The position numbers were made by a program, and so were the translations under genes. This document shows positions 49,908-62,100 of a stretch of 64,000 nucleotides of DNA, in pieces. Below the pieces are notes generated by a model. The model had not been told where the DNA came from, did not search any database, and worked only from the letters and a program-made list of their open reading frames with translations. The stretch covers positions 30,047,695-30,111,694 of the forward strand of contig CM077831.1 in the NCBI GenBank assembly GCA_039720395.1, read 5' to 3'. Source of the stretch: Liquidambar formosana (lineage: Eukaryota > Streptophyta > Magnoliopsida > Saxifragales > Altingiaceae). How positions within the stretch are numbered: the first letter of the stretch is position 1; each line of letters starts with the position of its first letter.

Positions 49908-50284
49908 CATCCCCCTCAATGTTATTTGTACAACCCACTTAATTTAATATTTCAATGTTAAAAGTTTTTATAAAAACTAGTTGTATAGTCCACTAAAAAA
50001 CATCATTTTGAATAATTTGGCAGAATAAAGTTTTCTAAAATCTATCGTTAAGTGTACTTTTTGGCCAAAATGAAACAAAAACTTTAAATGACCAAAATAT
50101 CCACTTAAACAACAGATTTTACAAAAAAACTTTTTTTTACAAAGTTGTCCAAAATAATGTATTTTTAGAGGACCAACGGAACTAGTTTGTATAAGAACCT
50201 TCTATATTTTTCATAAAATCCTAAAAATTAAAATTAGGGGTGTGCAAATAACATTGAGGGGTTGTAATAATTGTTCTCAAATTT
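49908..50284. mobile_element. Mutator-like fold-back MITE, copy 2
   Basis: Counterpart of 16442-16814 with the same GGAGACTGTTATTACATCCC left end and a right end GAGGGGTTGTAATAATTGTT. Boundaries are approximate. Confidence 0.7.
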
Positions 50285-51455
50285 TATTCTAAGCACCCAA
50301 CCCCGTAGAAGTTAGTTGAGTTTTGAGTTGAATTTGGGTTGGGGCCCTTATTTAATCTAGGCTTTAAAAAAATGTATTTTTTTTTCCGCTCGAGTACAAG
50401 GGTTAGATTGGATTTGGGGTCCTCATTTTTAATTAAAAATTGAAACCTTTAAGCGATCACTTTGCCGACCTATACTCAATCAAGATCAGTCTTAACCACT
50501 CACTTTATGTGTCAAAAATAAATAAGTGAAAGTTATCATTGGTCAAAAAAAATATGGGTCAATAATATCGGTCCACCTCCAATTGTCTACCTCACTTTGG
50601 GGTGGCAAGTTATCCAACCAATTTGCTCTGGTGACCCATCAAAAAAATATAAAATAATGAACACAATATTGTAATTTAATTTAATAGCGGTCCGCCTTCG
50701 TCTGTCCATCTCACTTTGCTGTGTAGATGTCATTTTTTGTAGGAATAAAAGCACATCAAAGTAAAATAAAGTTACTTTCTATTAGTTCTGGCACTTGACA
50801 TGCTGTTAGACGTTAGTTTTTTAAAAGTTAAGTTCCACTTAAGTTAATCTTAACTTGAATTTCACTTGATTTTTTGAACTTTGCTTAATTTTATTTATTT
50901 ATATTTTGCGCCAAAATTTCCTATTCCACGTGGGTCTAGTTTTGAGGGTCCTGATGAAGGTTTCAACGAGTAGATTCTAGAATTATAAATTTTATTAAAA
51001 AAATAGATATGCAGAATATGGATATTGCTTAATCTGGTTCAATAATAATTGGATCCGATAAATCAAATAATATATTAGATTATATATTTTATTAATTGTT
51101 AGTTTATCAAATATTTATGGTTATTCTAACAAGGATTTTATAGTAAAAAAATTGAAATTTATTCTCAAATTAAAAATATATTTATTATGATTATAAAAAT
51201 TTCAATTTTTGTTAATTATAAAATTTGCAAGATTATTATCATTTGAAACTAATAGATTAAGATATATATGGATTTGTATGTTATAAATCAGTTGGATTAT
51301 CGGATCAGAGTTAGTTATTTCTTAACGGATCGGATTCAGATATACTTTAATCCGGTCCGAATTTGATCCATACGTTGATAGGTCTACTTAGTAGAGATAT
51401 CACCTAGAATTTAATTAGGGCATGTGGCCTCTTTAGGCAAAGTTAATGTCATAAC

Positions 51456-51574
51456 TGCCAATGAGCTGTAGCTCAGATGGCACCCCGGGGGGGGGGGGGG
51501 GGGGGGGGGTTGGGGCTTGGGTTAGGTGAGGGGTTCTACTCCCCTCCATGTTAACCAAAAAAAAAAAAAAAAAA
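51456..51574 (+). mobile_element. tRNA-related SINE with 15-bp target duplication
   Basis: GAGCTGTAGCTCAGATGGCA matches a Pol III A box and GGTTCTACTCCCCTCC a B box. It ends in an 18-A tail. Flanks AGTTAATGTCATAAC (51441-51455) and AGTTGATGTCATAAC (51575-51589) are a 15-bp duplication with one change. A G24 run (51487-51510) sits between the boxes. The corresponding part of copy 1 is deleted. Confidence 0.85.
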
Positions 51575-51939
51575 AGTTGATGTCATAACGAGGTATAAGA
51601 AGTGCAATCAGAAGCCACATGCGTTCTCAAGTTTTCTTTAGCAATTGGTACTCCTCGTAACAAAAGTTCGGGTTGTGTTACTGTATAGCAAGATTCAACT
51701 GTCTTAAATCTTAATTGATTTCATCATGTATATTGAAATTCAGCCAGAAGAGCAACACAAATTATTTGGTACATTTAACAATATTAGGAGTTGTTTGGGC
51801 TAAGATGTGGACAACTCTTTCTTAAAATAAAATAAAAATAAAAACAAAAAATCATTTGGTACATTTTTCAATCTTAGTTCTTCATTGCTGCAACAACATG
51901 AGTAATAACCAGTTAACCACTACTAATGTGAACAATCCT

Positions 51940-51940
<1 letters not shown>

Positions 51941-51981
<41 letters not shown>
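51941..51981. repeat. (GA)n microsatellite beside GLR exon 1A donor
   Basis: About 19 GA units immediately after the exon 1A donor on the gene strand as (CT)n. Confidence 0.9.
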
Positions 51982-51983
<2 letters not shown>

Positions 51984-52233
51984 CTGCTGCAGCTGCACCA
52001 ACAACATCTTTCTTGGAATCTCTGGTGTTTAAGACCAGCCTAGTTTTGTAGTAGCCATGAGAAGCATAGAAATCTGAGAGGGCCATTGATATGCAGCTCA
52101 ACCCTATCTTTCCAACCATTGTTTCAAGGTCAAGAACCACTCCCACATTCACTGGGATTGTTGTGTTCTGTGCCATCACCATTTCCGTAAAGAAAAACCA
52201 TGAAGAGAAAAATAATTGGGTTGGGTTCTTCAT
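51984..52233 (-). CDS. GLR first exon type A, copy 2 (signal peptide and start of binding domain)
   Basis: Open from ATG 52233 to donor GT at 51983-51982, 250 nt, phase 1, which fits the acceptor of GLR exon 2 (G|CT CTG). Encodes a short leader (MKNPTQLFFSSWFFFTEM) with an expected cleavage near VMAQ, then NTTIPVNVGVVLDLETMVG and DVVGAAAA. The intron starts with a (CT)n tract (51943-51981 on the + strand as GA). It probably serves the GLR-A copy 2 body at 47608 (4.4-kb intron), but a relic exon 2 at 49210 lies between and may be its original partner; which pairing is used is unknown. Confidence 0.72.
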
Positions 52234-52297
52234 CTCAGAAGTGTGAACCTCCTCAGGAAGCTTTGAAGTTCGTGCGTGGTGTTAGACAGAAGATCCC

Positions 52298-52308
52298 CTA
52301 TTTATAGG
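52298..52308 (-). promoter_or_regulatory. TATA box of GLR type-A first exon, copy 2
   Basis: Minus strand CCTATAAATAG, 65 bp upstream of ATG 52233, with flanking sequence conserved with copy 1. Confidence 0.6.
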
Positions 52309-53879
52309 ATTACAGGATTTGGAAACAAAGAATAAGAATAAAGAAACCCAGGAGTCGTTTTCAGGTAAATTTCCTGGCAGGAGTGGCAATGATTGCGAGA
52401 TAAGGAGAGGAAGACTTGGTCTCATGGTTTTCTTGTAAACATCGAAATTTATGTCAAGTCTGTCTTTCTTTCTCCTTTTTAGTTTATTTTTTAATTCTTC
52501 TTCTTCTTCTTCTTCCTTTTTAGTTTATTTTTTAACAATCAATCTAACCTATCTCTGCGTCTAACCTCCCGGTTACTATGCATAGAAATTGACCAATTAT
52601 TTGTTGCTGTGTACATTCTAAATCTAAGCAATATATATTACTCCCTCTGTCTTACAAAGATAGGTAAAGTTTGACAAAACATGGAGTTTAAGAAAAAATA
52701 ATTAATACATTGACTAAACTTTTTTTTTTCCAAAACTACCCTTTCTTACTACAACTCTACAAGATATAAAAAGGTAATTCTTGATAGAACAAAGGATATT
52801 ATAGGAAGCTTAAGCAAATTTTTGGTTTGACTTTTTAAAGACAAACATTTTGGGACAAAAAAAAAAAAAGTGGCAAAAATGTAGCTTGGGTATTTATGAA
52901 AAAATTAAGCATAACTTCATTCAATTTGGGTGGAGTTATTGACGGCTGTCTTAGTTGGGGGGGGGGGGGTCTTTGTAGTTTATTTTGTAAAATAGGGGGT
53001 TGCAAACTTGCAGTACTTGTAATTTCAAAAACAGGAGGAGGTCTATCTGTAATTGTCAGATACTAGGGTGTAAATGAAATATACCCTTTATATTTTGTGA
53101 AACCCACCGTTAGATTAGATTCTTCCCATACACATGACGCTTGCCAAATATCAAATTGTAGGAAATTAAGAGACACTTCATCCATGAATGTGAGTTTTTT
53201 TATTAGTTAAAAATGTGAATTTATGGATTAGCTGGCTATGAGTATTTTATTAATGTGATATTTGGCATGTATGGTTTACATGCATGAGAAAGCATCTAAT
53301 CCAACCGTTTCATAAAATATAATTTACAAGACAAGTTATTGAAAATCGGGTCGAAATTTAGGTATAAAATTGTGTCCCCGATCTTAACCTATTATCAATA
53401 AACCCTTCCTATATATTACCTTTTTGTGCAACCATAAGGTGCTTTCTTTGATTTTTAAAAGTATCTTTATTATTATAATAATTTAATCTTTTTTAAAATA
53501 GAAATAATTTTATATTAGGACATCTAAATCAACGTAACTTCTTAACAGTTATTTTATTAAGAGACCTAAACCTTGCAACCTAATATTTCTAATAGTTATC
53601 TTTTAAAGAGACTTAAACCAAATTCATAATCTAAACTCATAAAAACTCTATTAAATTATATTTTCTTACTTAAACTTCCTCATCTATGTAACCTATATGT
53701 TTATTAGGATTTTCTCTAAAAAATTTATAAGATTGTTATTTTATAATTTATTTTCTACTATTCAAAAGCATAATATTTTTATAAAATTATGCATTTGCAC
53801 GGGTCTCATGCTAGTTATATAGTAAGATTTTGTGGTAAAGGGAAAGAAAATTTATCGCTATAATTTTTTTTAGCCGGCC
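52309..53879. other. Upstream DNA of GLR exon 1A, copy 2
   Basis: Matches 21507-23023 with the fold-back at 53090-53420 and a G10 run at 52967. No gene. Confidence 0.5.
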
Positions 53880-53887
53880 ACCCCAAG

Positions 53888-54179
53888 TCCAAGGGTGGAG
53901 CCAGGAGTTATCTTCAATGGGCGCACCGTGCTGTGATTCTGTGAAGTGGGAACTGAAAGCTCTCGAGTCTCCTTTCTTTTCTTTGGGCAAATTACCTTTT
54001 GGTAACCACTTCCCAATGTAATATCAACAAAAGAATATTGCATGTCAACTTATTAAAAATTGATTGTATATATGCTTCAAAATGATTACTAATTTAATTT
54101 TTTTGATATTATACTGGAAAATAGTTACCAAAAGGTAATTTTGTAAAAAAAATAACTAAATAAATAAATAAATAAATAA

Positions 54180-54218
<39 letters not shown>

Positions 54219-54265
54219 GCAGTGGGGGCACGTGCCCCCATAGCCCCCATGTGCCTCCTCCTATG
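53888..54265. mobile_element. hAT-type MITE, copy 2 (shared)
   Basis: Twin of 23032-23383; flanks ACCCCAAG and ACCCCAAC. Left end AAGGGTGGAGCCAGGAG is closer to the canonical hAT end. Carries AAAT and TA microsatellites (about 54150-54215). Confidence 0.75.
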
Positions 54266-54658
54266 ACCCCAACCTTTAATTTCTATCTCCCTCCGTCCAC
54301 AAAGTTGTCGCTAACTGCTAATAATTATGCATCTTATCTTAACTCTTTTAAAAACTAAGATATATGCAGAATATATATATATATATATACACACACATAT
54401 ATAAATTCATCTATATATAAAATGAGAGAGAGAGAGAGAGAGAACTTACAAAGTTCTATAATTAGTTATATATAGTTTGGCAAATGCTTTGAACAGAATA
54501 ATCAAAAACATTTGGTACATTTATTAATCTCATTATATATTAGTTAGTGCTGCAGCTAGCAACATGAATTATAAACACCGATATATGTTAGTGCTGCAGC
54601 AACATGAATCGTAAACACCAATATATGTGCACGATCCTTGGAGAGAGAGAGAGAGTAC

Positions 54659-54914
54659 CCGCTGCAGCTGCACCAACAACATCTTGCTTGGAGTCCCCGG
54701 TATTTAAGACAAGCCTAGTTTTGTAGTGCCCATGAGAGTCAGAGAAATCTGAGAGGGCCATTGATATGCAGTTCAACCCTGTCTTTCCAAACTCTGTATC
54801 AAAGTCAAGACTGACTCCGACTTTCACTGGGATTGTTGACTTCTGTGCCATGACCATTTCTGTGAAGAAAAGCCTTGGAGGGAGAAAGAAAAATAATTGT
54901 GCAAAGTTCTTCAT
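54659..54914 (-). CDS. GLR first exon type B, copy 2
   Basis: 256 nt from ATG 54914 to donor GT (54658-54657), phase 1. It is twelve bases shorter than copy 1 in the leader (MKNFAQLFFFLPPRLFFTEM), in frame. Continues KSTIPVKVGVSLDFDTEFG and DSKQDVVGAAAA. The CT tract after the donor is much shorter than in copy 1 (about 13 bp). It sits 2.4 kb upstream of the type-A first exon and shows the same orphan or alternative-first-exon ambiguity. Confidence 0.7.
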
Positions 54915-55008
54915 CTTTAAGTTTGAACCTGTAAGAAGCTTTGAAGTTCATGACATAAATTTATGAGATTGTAAGATTTGCATGATAAAAAAATTATTAT
55001 TATTATTA

Positions 55009-55196
55009 TTTTTTTTGTAGGAGGAAGTCCTTGGGGTCCATAGAATTGAAGATCCCTCAACTCATATGGACAAGGTAAGTTAAATGCTCATGGGAGTCAT
55101 GAAACCTTGTATTGATGGACCCAAGGCATTTAATAAGAGTTGAACTCAAAATCTCCCATTCTTGAAATAAGGTTCCTTACCAACTGAATTATCCTT
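55009..55196 (-). mobile_element. tRNA-derived SINE, copy 2, uninterrupted
   Basis: Minus strand: GGATAATTCAGTTGGTAAGG near the 5' end, GAGTTCAACTCTTATTAAAT mid-element, and an A/AAT-rich tail at 54985-55016. Confidence 0.75.
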
Positions 55197-55643
55197 AACA
55201 TTATATTTCAAATCCATTCTTATCATGTTTATACATGCAAATATTATTATTTAAGTTTTTTTATTCAATTTTTGCTAGCATGTCCTCTTAAATAGATAAC
55301 AGGGCTAATTTACCATTTCTTTTTTTTTTTTTTTTCTTCTAGTGACATAATCGATCGTAGGTAAGATTTTGTTAACTTTAGCTTTGAGAAATTTCTTCAA
55401 GAAAAAACAACTTTAATGAGTATTGTCAGTAATATTCTATAAACAATCGCATGTATTCCGGAAATAATTTAATTTTTGTATATAATTTGGTATTTCAATT
55501 TAAATGTTTGCTTCTATTTGTAAAACTTTTTTAAAGACTTTTATGGCCGTCCAAGTACTTGCCTTCTTTTCCTAATGCCTTGTGTGGTTAAGAAGGTTGA
55601 GGCCGCCTTTTCATGTAGAGCCTTATATGACAATCTTAAAGGT

Positions 55644-55950
55644 CTTAGGTTGCGTTTGGTATGACGGAATGGAATGAGAATGGTCATTCTATACCAATGT
55701 TTGGTAAGGGATGAGAATGAAATAGAAAAGAATAAGTGAGATTCACTTTTAATGATTTTCATTTCTTAAAAGGTGAGAATGCCCATTCCTCTTGGTTTGG
55801 AAAGGTATGATTAATCTTTCAAATGAGGGAATAGACCCCACAAAAGACTGGCCATTCCACTCTTTTGGGCTACCAAACACTCACTTTTTTGGGGACAATG
55901 GAATCATCATTCCATTCCCTTCCTCATTCTCTCATAACAAACAGTTTTAG
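55644..55950. mobile_element. TIR MITE, copy 2 (shared)
   Basis: Twin of 25144-25465: left end TTAGGTTGCGTTTGGTATGA, right end CTCATAACAAACAGTTTTAG. Confidence 0.6.
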
Positions 55951-56582
55951 GATTTGTTTGTTTAATAAGAATCAAGTAAGTGGAATAGAATGAGATTTCA
56001 ATGGTAAGACACTGTGATGTGAGAGAGAAAAGGAAAAGACATATGAGAGGTGAAATTATAAACTTCTTAAAAGCATCAATCCCATTACCACGACTTGGGA
56101 AGTGATGAGATTGGGGTTCTTAAGAGACTTATGATTTCAACTCTCTTTTACCTCTTCTCCTTTTTTCTCTCTCATTGTGGAAGCTCACTTAAATTCTCTT
56201 ATCTTGAAAATTAAAACGGCAAGAGAACTCAAAAATCATGTGTTCCCTCTTCTTCCATCTCCCTTATGGTTTGCATCCCTAGGGATAGAGTAAGTTGGAA
56301 AGGAGAGGATTCTAGCCAATTCAATTCTTTTCATATTTTGTTTGGGTGCCCAAGCGATTGAAGAATTCCAAGGGTTATATATTTGCTTTCATGGCAACAC
56401 CTTTTGCACAAAAGTGATTCTTTAATATAAAACGAAAGACTAGACCCTTGCCAAGTGCAACATTGAAAGTTTAGCTCGTTGAAGTATGAGTATTCATTTT
56501 TTTATTTTTTATAAAAAACCTTTTATTTTTTATATAATACCTTAAAAAACTAAAACGAGTGGAGTACAGTTATAAAATTGAG

Positions 56583-56899
56583 TAACAGACTCGTAAATAA
56601 ATAAAACAAACAAAAGGCGAGTTTGGTAAATGTCAGGTTCCCATGAAACTTCCTGGATAGAGACTAAATTGCACAAAGAGCTGAGTTCTTGCTTTATTTA
56701 AGCCAAAAACATTTATTTTCTTCCACATCTATTTAAAATAGATATGGAAGTAGATGTGAAAGAAAATAAGTGTTTTTGGCTTAAATAAAGCAAGAACTCA
56801 GCTCTTTGTGCAATTTAGTCTCTATCCAGGAAGTTTCATGGGAACATGACATTTACCAAACTCGCCTTTTGTTTGTTTTATTTATTTATGAGTCTGTCA
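56583..56899. repeat. Large near-perfect palindrome, copy 2 only
   Basis: Left arm (for example GCTGAGTTCTTGC at 56680) and right arm (GCAAGAACTCAGC at 56790) are inverted copies for ~155 bp each, centred near 56741 with almost no spacer. Copy 1 (26575-26700) has only the left-arm sequence. Confidence 0.88.
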
Positions 56900-57660
56900 C
56901 ATCTACTTCAAGGAAAAAGACAGAGACACCTCTTACACTTTTTCTCTCTGTCCCCCTACTCACGCCTCCGAACCTTCTCTCTCTCCCCCCCTCTTCACAA
57001 CGCTAGTCCAGCATGCACGGATGCACCATTACAGGATTCTCTGCCATATATCAATATATGATCGATAGGGAGAGGCAATCATGTTCTTAGTAATAATAGT
57101 AATTGGGTTCATTGGGTTCACCTGCTCATCGCTGTCTCAAGTTCCATATTCGTCGTCGGCCACCCATCTGACCATCTCCATCTCAAGCCCTGGCTGAATT
57201 AATAATTATATTAATAAACAAAATAAAAGAAGAAAAATTCGAAACCAGTTGCACCCATCTCTAACGGTACTGAGTTGAGAACATCTCAGACACCATATTA
57301 TAATACTTCATGTTCTTAGGGGCGGATATAGTAGGGGTGCATGTGTGTGCATGTGCAATCATTTAATTCTCAATATTTTAAATATATATATATATATATA
57401 TGGATATATAATTTTGATTAAATTTACTAAGTACCCCAATCCCATTGAAAAATATGGTTAATTTTGATCAAATTTGGTTAAATTTTTATTAATTTTGGTT
57501 AAATTTATTGAGGTACAGAATAGGGCATACTTGCACACGTGCAACTGCTTATGTACAACCAGTGAGAAAAAAATCCTCGATCTGCTCCTACATGTTCTAA
57601 CACTTCTCTTTATTTAATTTCGATTGGGAATCTCAATATAAGAGATTAGTTTTACTTAGT

Positions 57661-58036
57661 GGGTTAGACAACCTATCAACATACACAATTTTTTTTTATA
57701 CAAATTCTTACACAATTTTTTAGATAACTTATCTACAATTCATATTTTGCGAAACCCACCTATGGATTAGATAATCTTCCCACATAGGTCATGCACGCAA
57801 AAAATTAAGTTGATTTAAGACTTGTAACCATTTGATCCAAAAACTTTATCTTTGTACTCACTAAAAATCTCACATTTATGGATGAAACGATTCTTAATCT
57901 CGGATCAACTTGATTTTTTGCATGCATAACTTATGTGGGAAGACTATCTAATCCAACGGGAGGTTTCACAAAATATGAATTGGAAATAGATTATCTAAAA
58001 ACTTATGTAAAAAATTGTGTATGTTGATCTTAACCC
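57661..58036. mobile_element. Fold-back MITE, copy 2 (shared)
   Basis: Twin of 27387-27760, from GGGTTAGACAACC to GTTGATCTTAACCC. Confidence 0.68.
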
Positions 58037-58457
58037 TCTATATATATATATATATATATCAATCGTCCTAGCTTTCTACATCATGATGGCATTAATGGGG
58101 TTAGTGAAATTTTTTCCAAATAGATTTACAATTCAACTTTTGCATCAATATACAATATTACAATGCCATATCTATTTCAATACAAAAATATACTGCCTAT
58201 GAGACACCATTGTTGATATATAAGCAACGGGAAAATCAATCTCAATTGTCATTTTTAAAAATTTATTTATTTATAAATACCAGGAGATTCCAGATGCTTT
58301 GCACTCGACTAATCCCCTTAGACACATGCAATCCCCTATTCCACATGCATCAAGCAATTACAGGATAAAGTACATGAGAGTGACCTTGAGGGAAAGCTAG
58401 TGGTGAGAGTTGATACTATTTGTCGATTGTTCACATGCGGTATATCAGGAGTTGATA
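58037..58457. other. GLR-B 3' flank
   Basis: Shared with copy 1 (27839-28162) up to 58389, where the copy 1 deletion begins. It would contain the GLR-B 3' UTR; no clear polyadenylation signal was chosen. Confidence 0.5.
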
Positions 58458-59116
58458 CTATTTGTCAATTGGTCTCTTTTCATTTGGGTCAGTAAGCTCA
58501 ATAGTTGATACCATATGTCGAGGAGACTCCCTGTTTGGACTTGGATGGCTATATTCTGCGGAAAACGTTCCTTGTTCTCCAAAAGAAACAAAGTTGCTAT
58601 TAGAGTGATTGGAAAAGCTTGATGGACTTGGAGGACGGTTAGTATTTGGTGAGATTTCAACTGCACTGGCCATGCGATCCATACCATCGATAACACTTCT
58701 GTCTCGCATTTCACTTTTCCTAAAAGTGTGGGAGCTGAGGTCTTTATGGTCGAAGTATTTTGCCATCTCTAGGATTTTTCTCCACAAAGAAGCTTTGGGA
58801 TCAAAGCGCATCAAGACATGCCTATGCTCGTAAATGAATGTGGCGTTAAATATGATGAGAGCCAAAGATGAAGCAATTCCAGCAATGAGGAACAGGCCCC
58901 AAAAACTATCAAGACCGAGACTGTCTGAAGAAACTGAGGTGCTAGTGTCTGCACAATCAGTTTGTTGCCCAAACCAAGCTTTCTCAATCTGTGCCATTTT
59001 ATCGCCCTCAGTTACATCTAAGATTGCCCTTGAAACATCAGTTACCAAAGGGGAACCCCTTGGGAAGGCCTGCAAGTCACATGGGGTATAAAATTCCTAG
59101 TTGAAAAAATATGTGG

Positions 59117-59150
<34 letters not shown>

Positions 59151-62100
59151 GAACTTACAAAGCCAAACCCATCAGTCTTATATATTGGTCCAACCATGAT
59201 ATATTTCGAGCAATATCTTGAAAGAAAAAGCCTTATGTAAGGGATTTCATCAAAAGCAGCAGCAATGCCACCATTTATGGTTCCATTTGAGAAAGCTTCA
59301 TCAAATCCTTCTAGGGTTTTATATACCTTAAGCTTGGATTTGTTGAAGTTCATCCGTTGCAAAAGTCCCAAAACAAAAGAACCCTCTTGGTAGCCCACAT
59401 TATCCCCTCTTTTAATAAGCTCATTCACATCAGTGACAGTCGGCTGGAGCTGTTGAACAGTTAACATTGAACTTAAGCTAGCCGTGTAGCTTTGAGTCAA
59501 AATGAGCACCACAAAAAACCATATGATTACCACAAACCTAGCCGAGATACTCAACACGCTCTCTTCTGTAAGCATAGTGGAAATTCATCAATATGAATTC
59601 ATGACTTTTGAATTTATTCAAGAAATATCTTGAAATTTATTTGCATGGACATGCTATAGTGGACAATTTATGGAATTTCCATGCAGTCAAGGTTAAAGGT
59701 CGGCAATTCTACCATAAAAAACAAGCAAGCAAACAATACAAGTAGACGCTTCAGTCATGTTTGATGAACATATTGCATATTTGAATCATTGTTAGAAAGG
59801 TGGATGAGAAATTACTTTGCGCAAAAACCATGGTTGAAAATGAGAACCAAAATATCGTGCTGACTTGATGTGTGGCAGGACCCCTAAAATCTTCATTTAT
59901 TTGGTGTTCTAGGAGCCAAACTACAAATCCTATGAAGACAAAGAAACAACCGCTTGTCACCCAAAGGTCCCAAGTCAAAGGCTTCAAGAAAACCCATGCA
60001 TTCTTCCTGTTGTTGTTTTTGATCGGGACAATCATTGATACGCCAGATTCAGTGTATGGTAGTGTAAAATCGACATACAATGACCTGTTTTCCACAATAG
60101 TTGTATCCCCCACCATAGCATCATAGTTCTGTTCATAACAAATTAACCAACAAAAATAAAATAAAATATATGATCCATTGTTTCAAGGTAAAAATACAGA
60201 ACTTCAGTTACATGAGAAAATAAAACTAGAAAATGCAGAGTATATAAAGGAAAGTTGAAGAATTGGTGTTTGCATAAACATTAGGCATAAGCACAATTTT
60301 GAAGGAAAATTGAAGAATTGGCCTCCTAAGAAACATTAATTACAAAGTGGGACACTTCTAAAATTTGACTAAATAGTGAGTCAGCCAACAGATTTTATTT
60401 ACAACGATATGCAATTCACTATTCCTTTCCTATAATATACCCTTTTATTGTCCCACTCAATTGTTTTAAATACACCCTCAGCATGCACTCATCATTTCCA
60501 ATCATCTCCAACGACACCAGAGCATCCCCAACCGTACCAAAGTATCCCCAACTCTTCCATACCATCCCTAACTATCTCCAGTGAACTCCATATATTTTTT
60601 ATGAATTCCATTTTTCAGTGAATTCCATTTTCACCATCTCCAACCATCCCCAACACAAGAAGCAGAATAGCCATTCTCAAACATCCCCGTGGTTGAGAAT
60701 GGTTGGGGGAAGGTTGAGAATGGTTGGGGATGATGAAAATGGAGGAGGGAGAGATGTCTCTACGAGCAACCTTTACCCAAAAAAAAAAAAAAAAAATGAA
60801 GAACATGAAGGGTTGCTGAATCAGCACCATGGTGGTTTCTCAGATCAATGAGCAACCTTTTGACTTAAAAATAAAAATAAAAATAATATTGAAAGAAGAT
60901 GGGACGGATGAGTGGCAATGGAAGAAGGCAGTGATGGATGAGCACCTCCTTTTCACTGTACGACAACCCCTTACTCTTTGGTTCGGCACAATTTCCACAA
61001 CTCCACCAATAGCTGCAACCCCACTTTTCAAAATCTTCGTCCCCTCCATTGTATTTTTCCCAATCCTCATCACTCTACGCGTTCCCACCTCAAATACAAT
61101 GTGCCACCAACCCTCATCAAAATCATTGATAGAAAGACACCATTATCGGTGAGGTCGAGGATAGATTTGAGAGCAACACATGACATCTGCATCAACCCAA
61201 TCTATTGGAAAACCGCTTTCTTCATCAACCTGAAATTGACTTGGATAAATTTAGGTGTTGTAATGGCTGGCTTTGTGCTTCGGAAGATGAAGGTTATGAT
61301 TTATTGTTGCCTACCAAAAAAAAAGATAAAAAAAAAAAAGATGAAGGTTATGATTATGGGGTTTTGTTCATCTTCTTCATTTGTTTTTTGATTTTTTTGA
61401 AAATAGTTGTTCGTATGATGCTTTGGGTTATAATTTTTTTTTCTTTAATTTGTTATTTATATATATATATATATATATAGAATTTTAACATTCTTTTTTC
61501 TTGTGTTGGGGATAGTTGTGGACAGTGAAAATGGAGTTCGTAGAAAAGAAGGGCATTGGCCAGATATGGTTAGGGATGGCATTGGATCATACAGTGGCAG
61601 AGAAGGAGAAGGATTCAAGTATGGCTCACACAAGAAGGGGTTAGTTTAGTAAATGGACAAGGGGCAACTTTTCCATTTTGGTTATTACAAATAGTGAATT
61701 GCAGATCTTTGTAAATAAAATTTGTTGGCCGGCTCATTATTTTGTTAGATTCTAATAGTGGCCAACTTTGTACTTAATGTTTCCTAGGTGGCCCATTCTA
61801 CAATTCTAGCTAATTTTGAATTATTGATGAATGATGACTCAATGGCTGCTCTGATTTCTTGAGAGCAAATTCCCAAAATAATATATGGAATATCATTTCC
61901 CTATCTTGGAAAACTTTTGACCTTTTATGAAATTCCATATCATAATATATATTTTTTTTTAATTTGAAAATACTAGATAACGTAGTTTTTTATTCCGTAT
62001 CACCAAATATTGCCTAAGAATATATATGAATAATGCTAAGAAAAAAAAAAGGAGTTCTAACTTACCTGGAGATACACTTGATAAATTAAGTCATCATAAG

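Noticed and set aside
51456..51574. Functional tRNA gene
   Set aside because: Box motifs are present, but no cloverleaf can form around the G24 run, and the A-tail and target duplication mark a SINE.
61205..61480. ORF rich in KKKDKKKKDEGYDYG
   Set aside because: Low-complexity reading in the intron element; no splice or conservation support.
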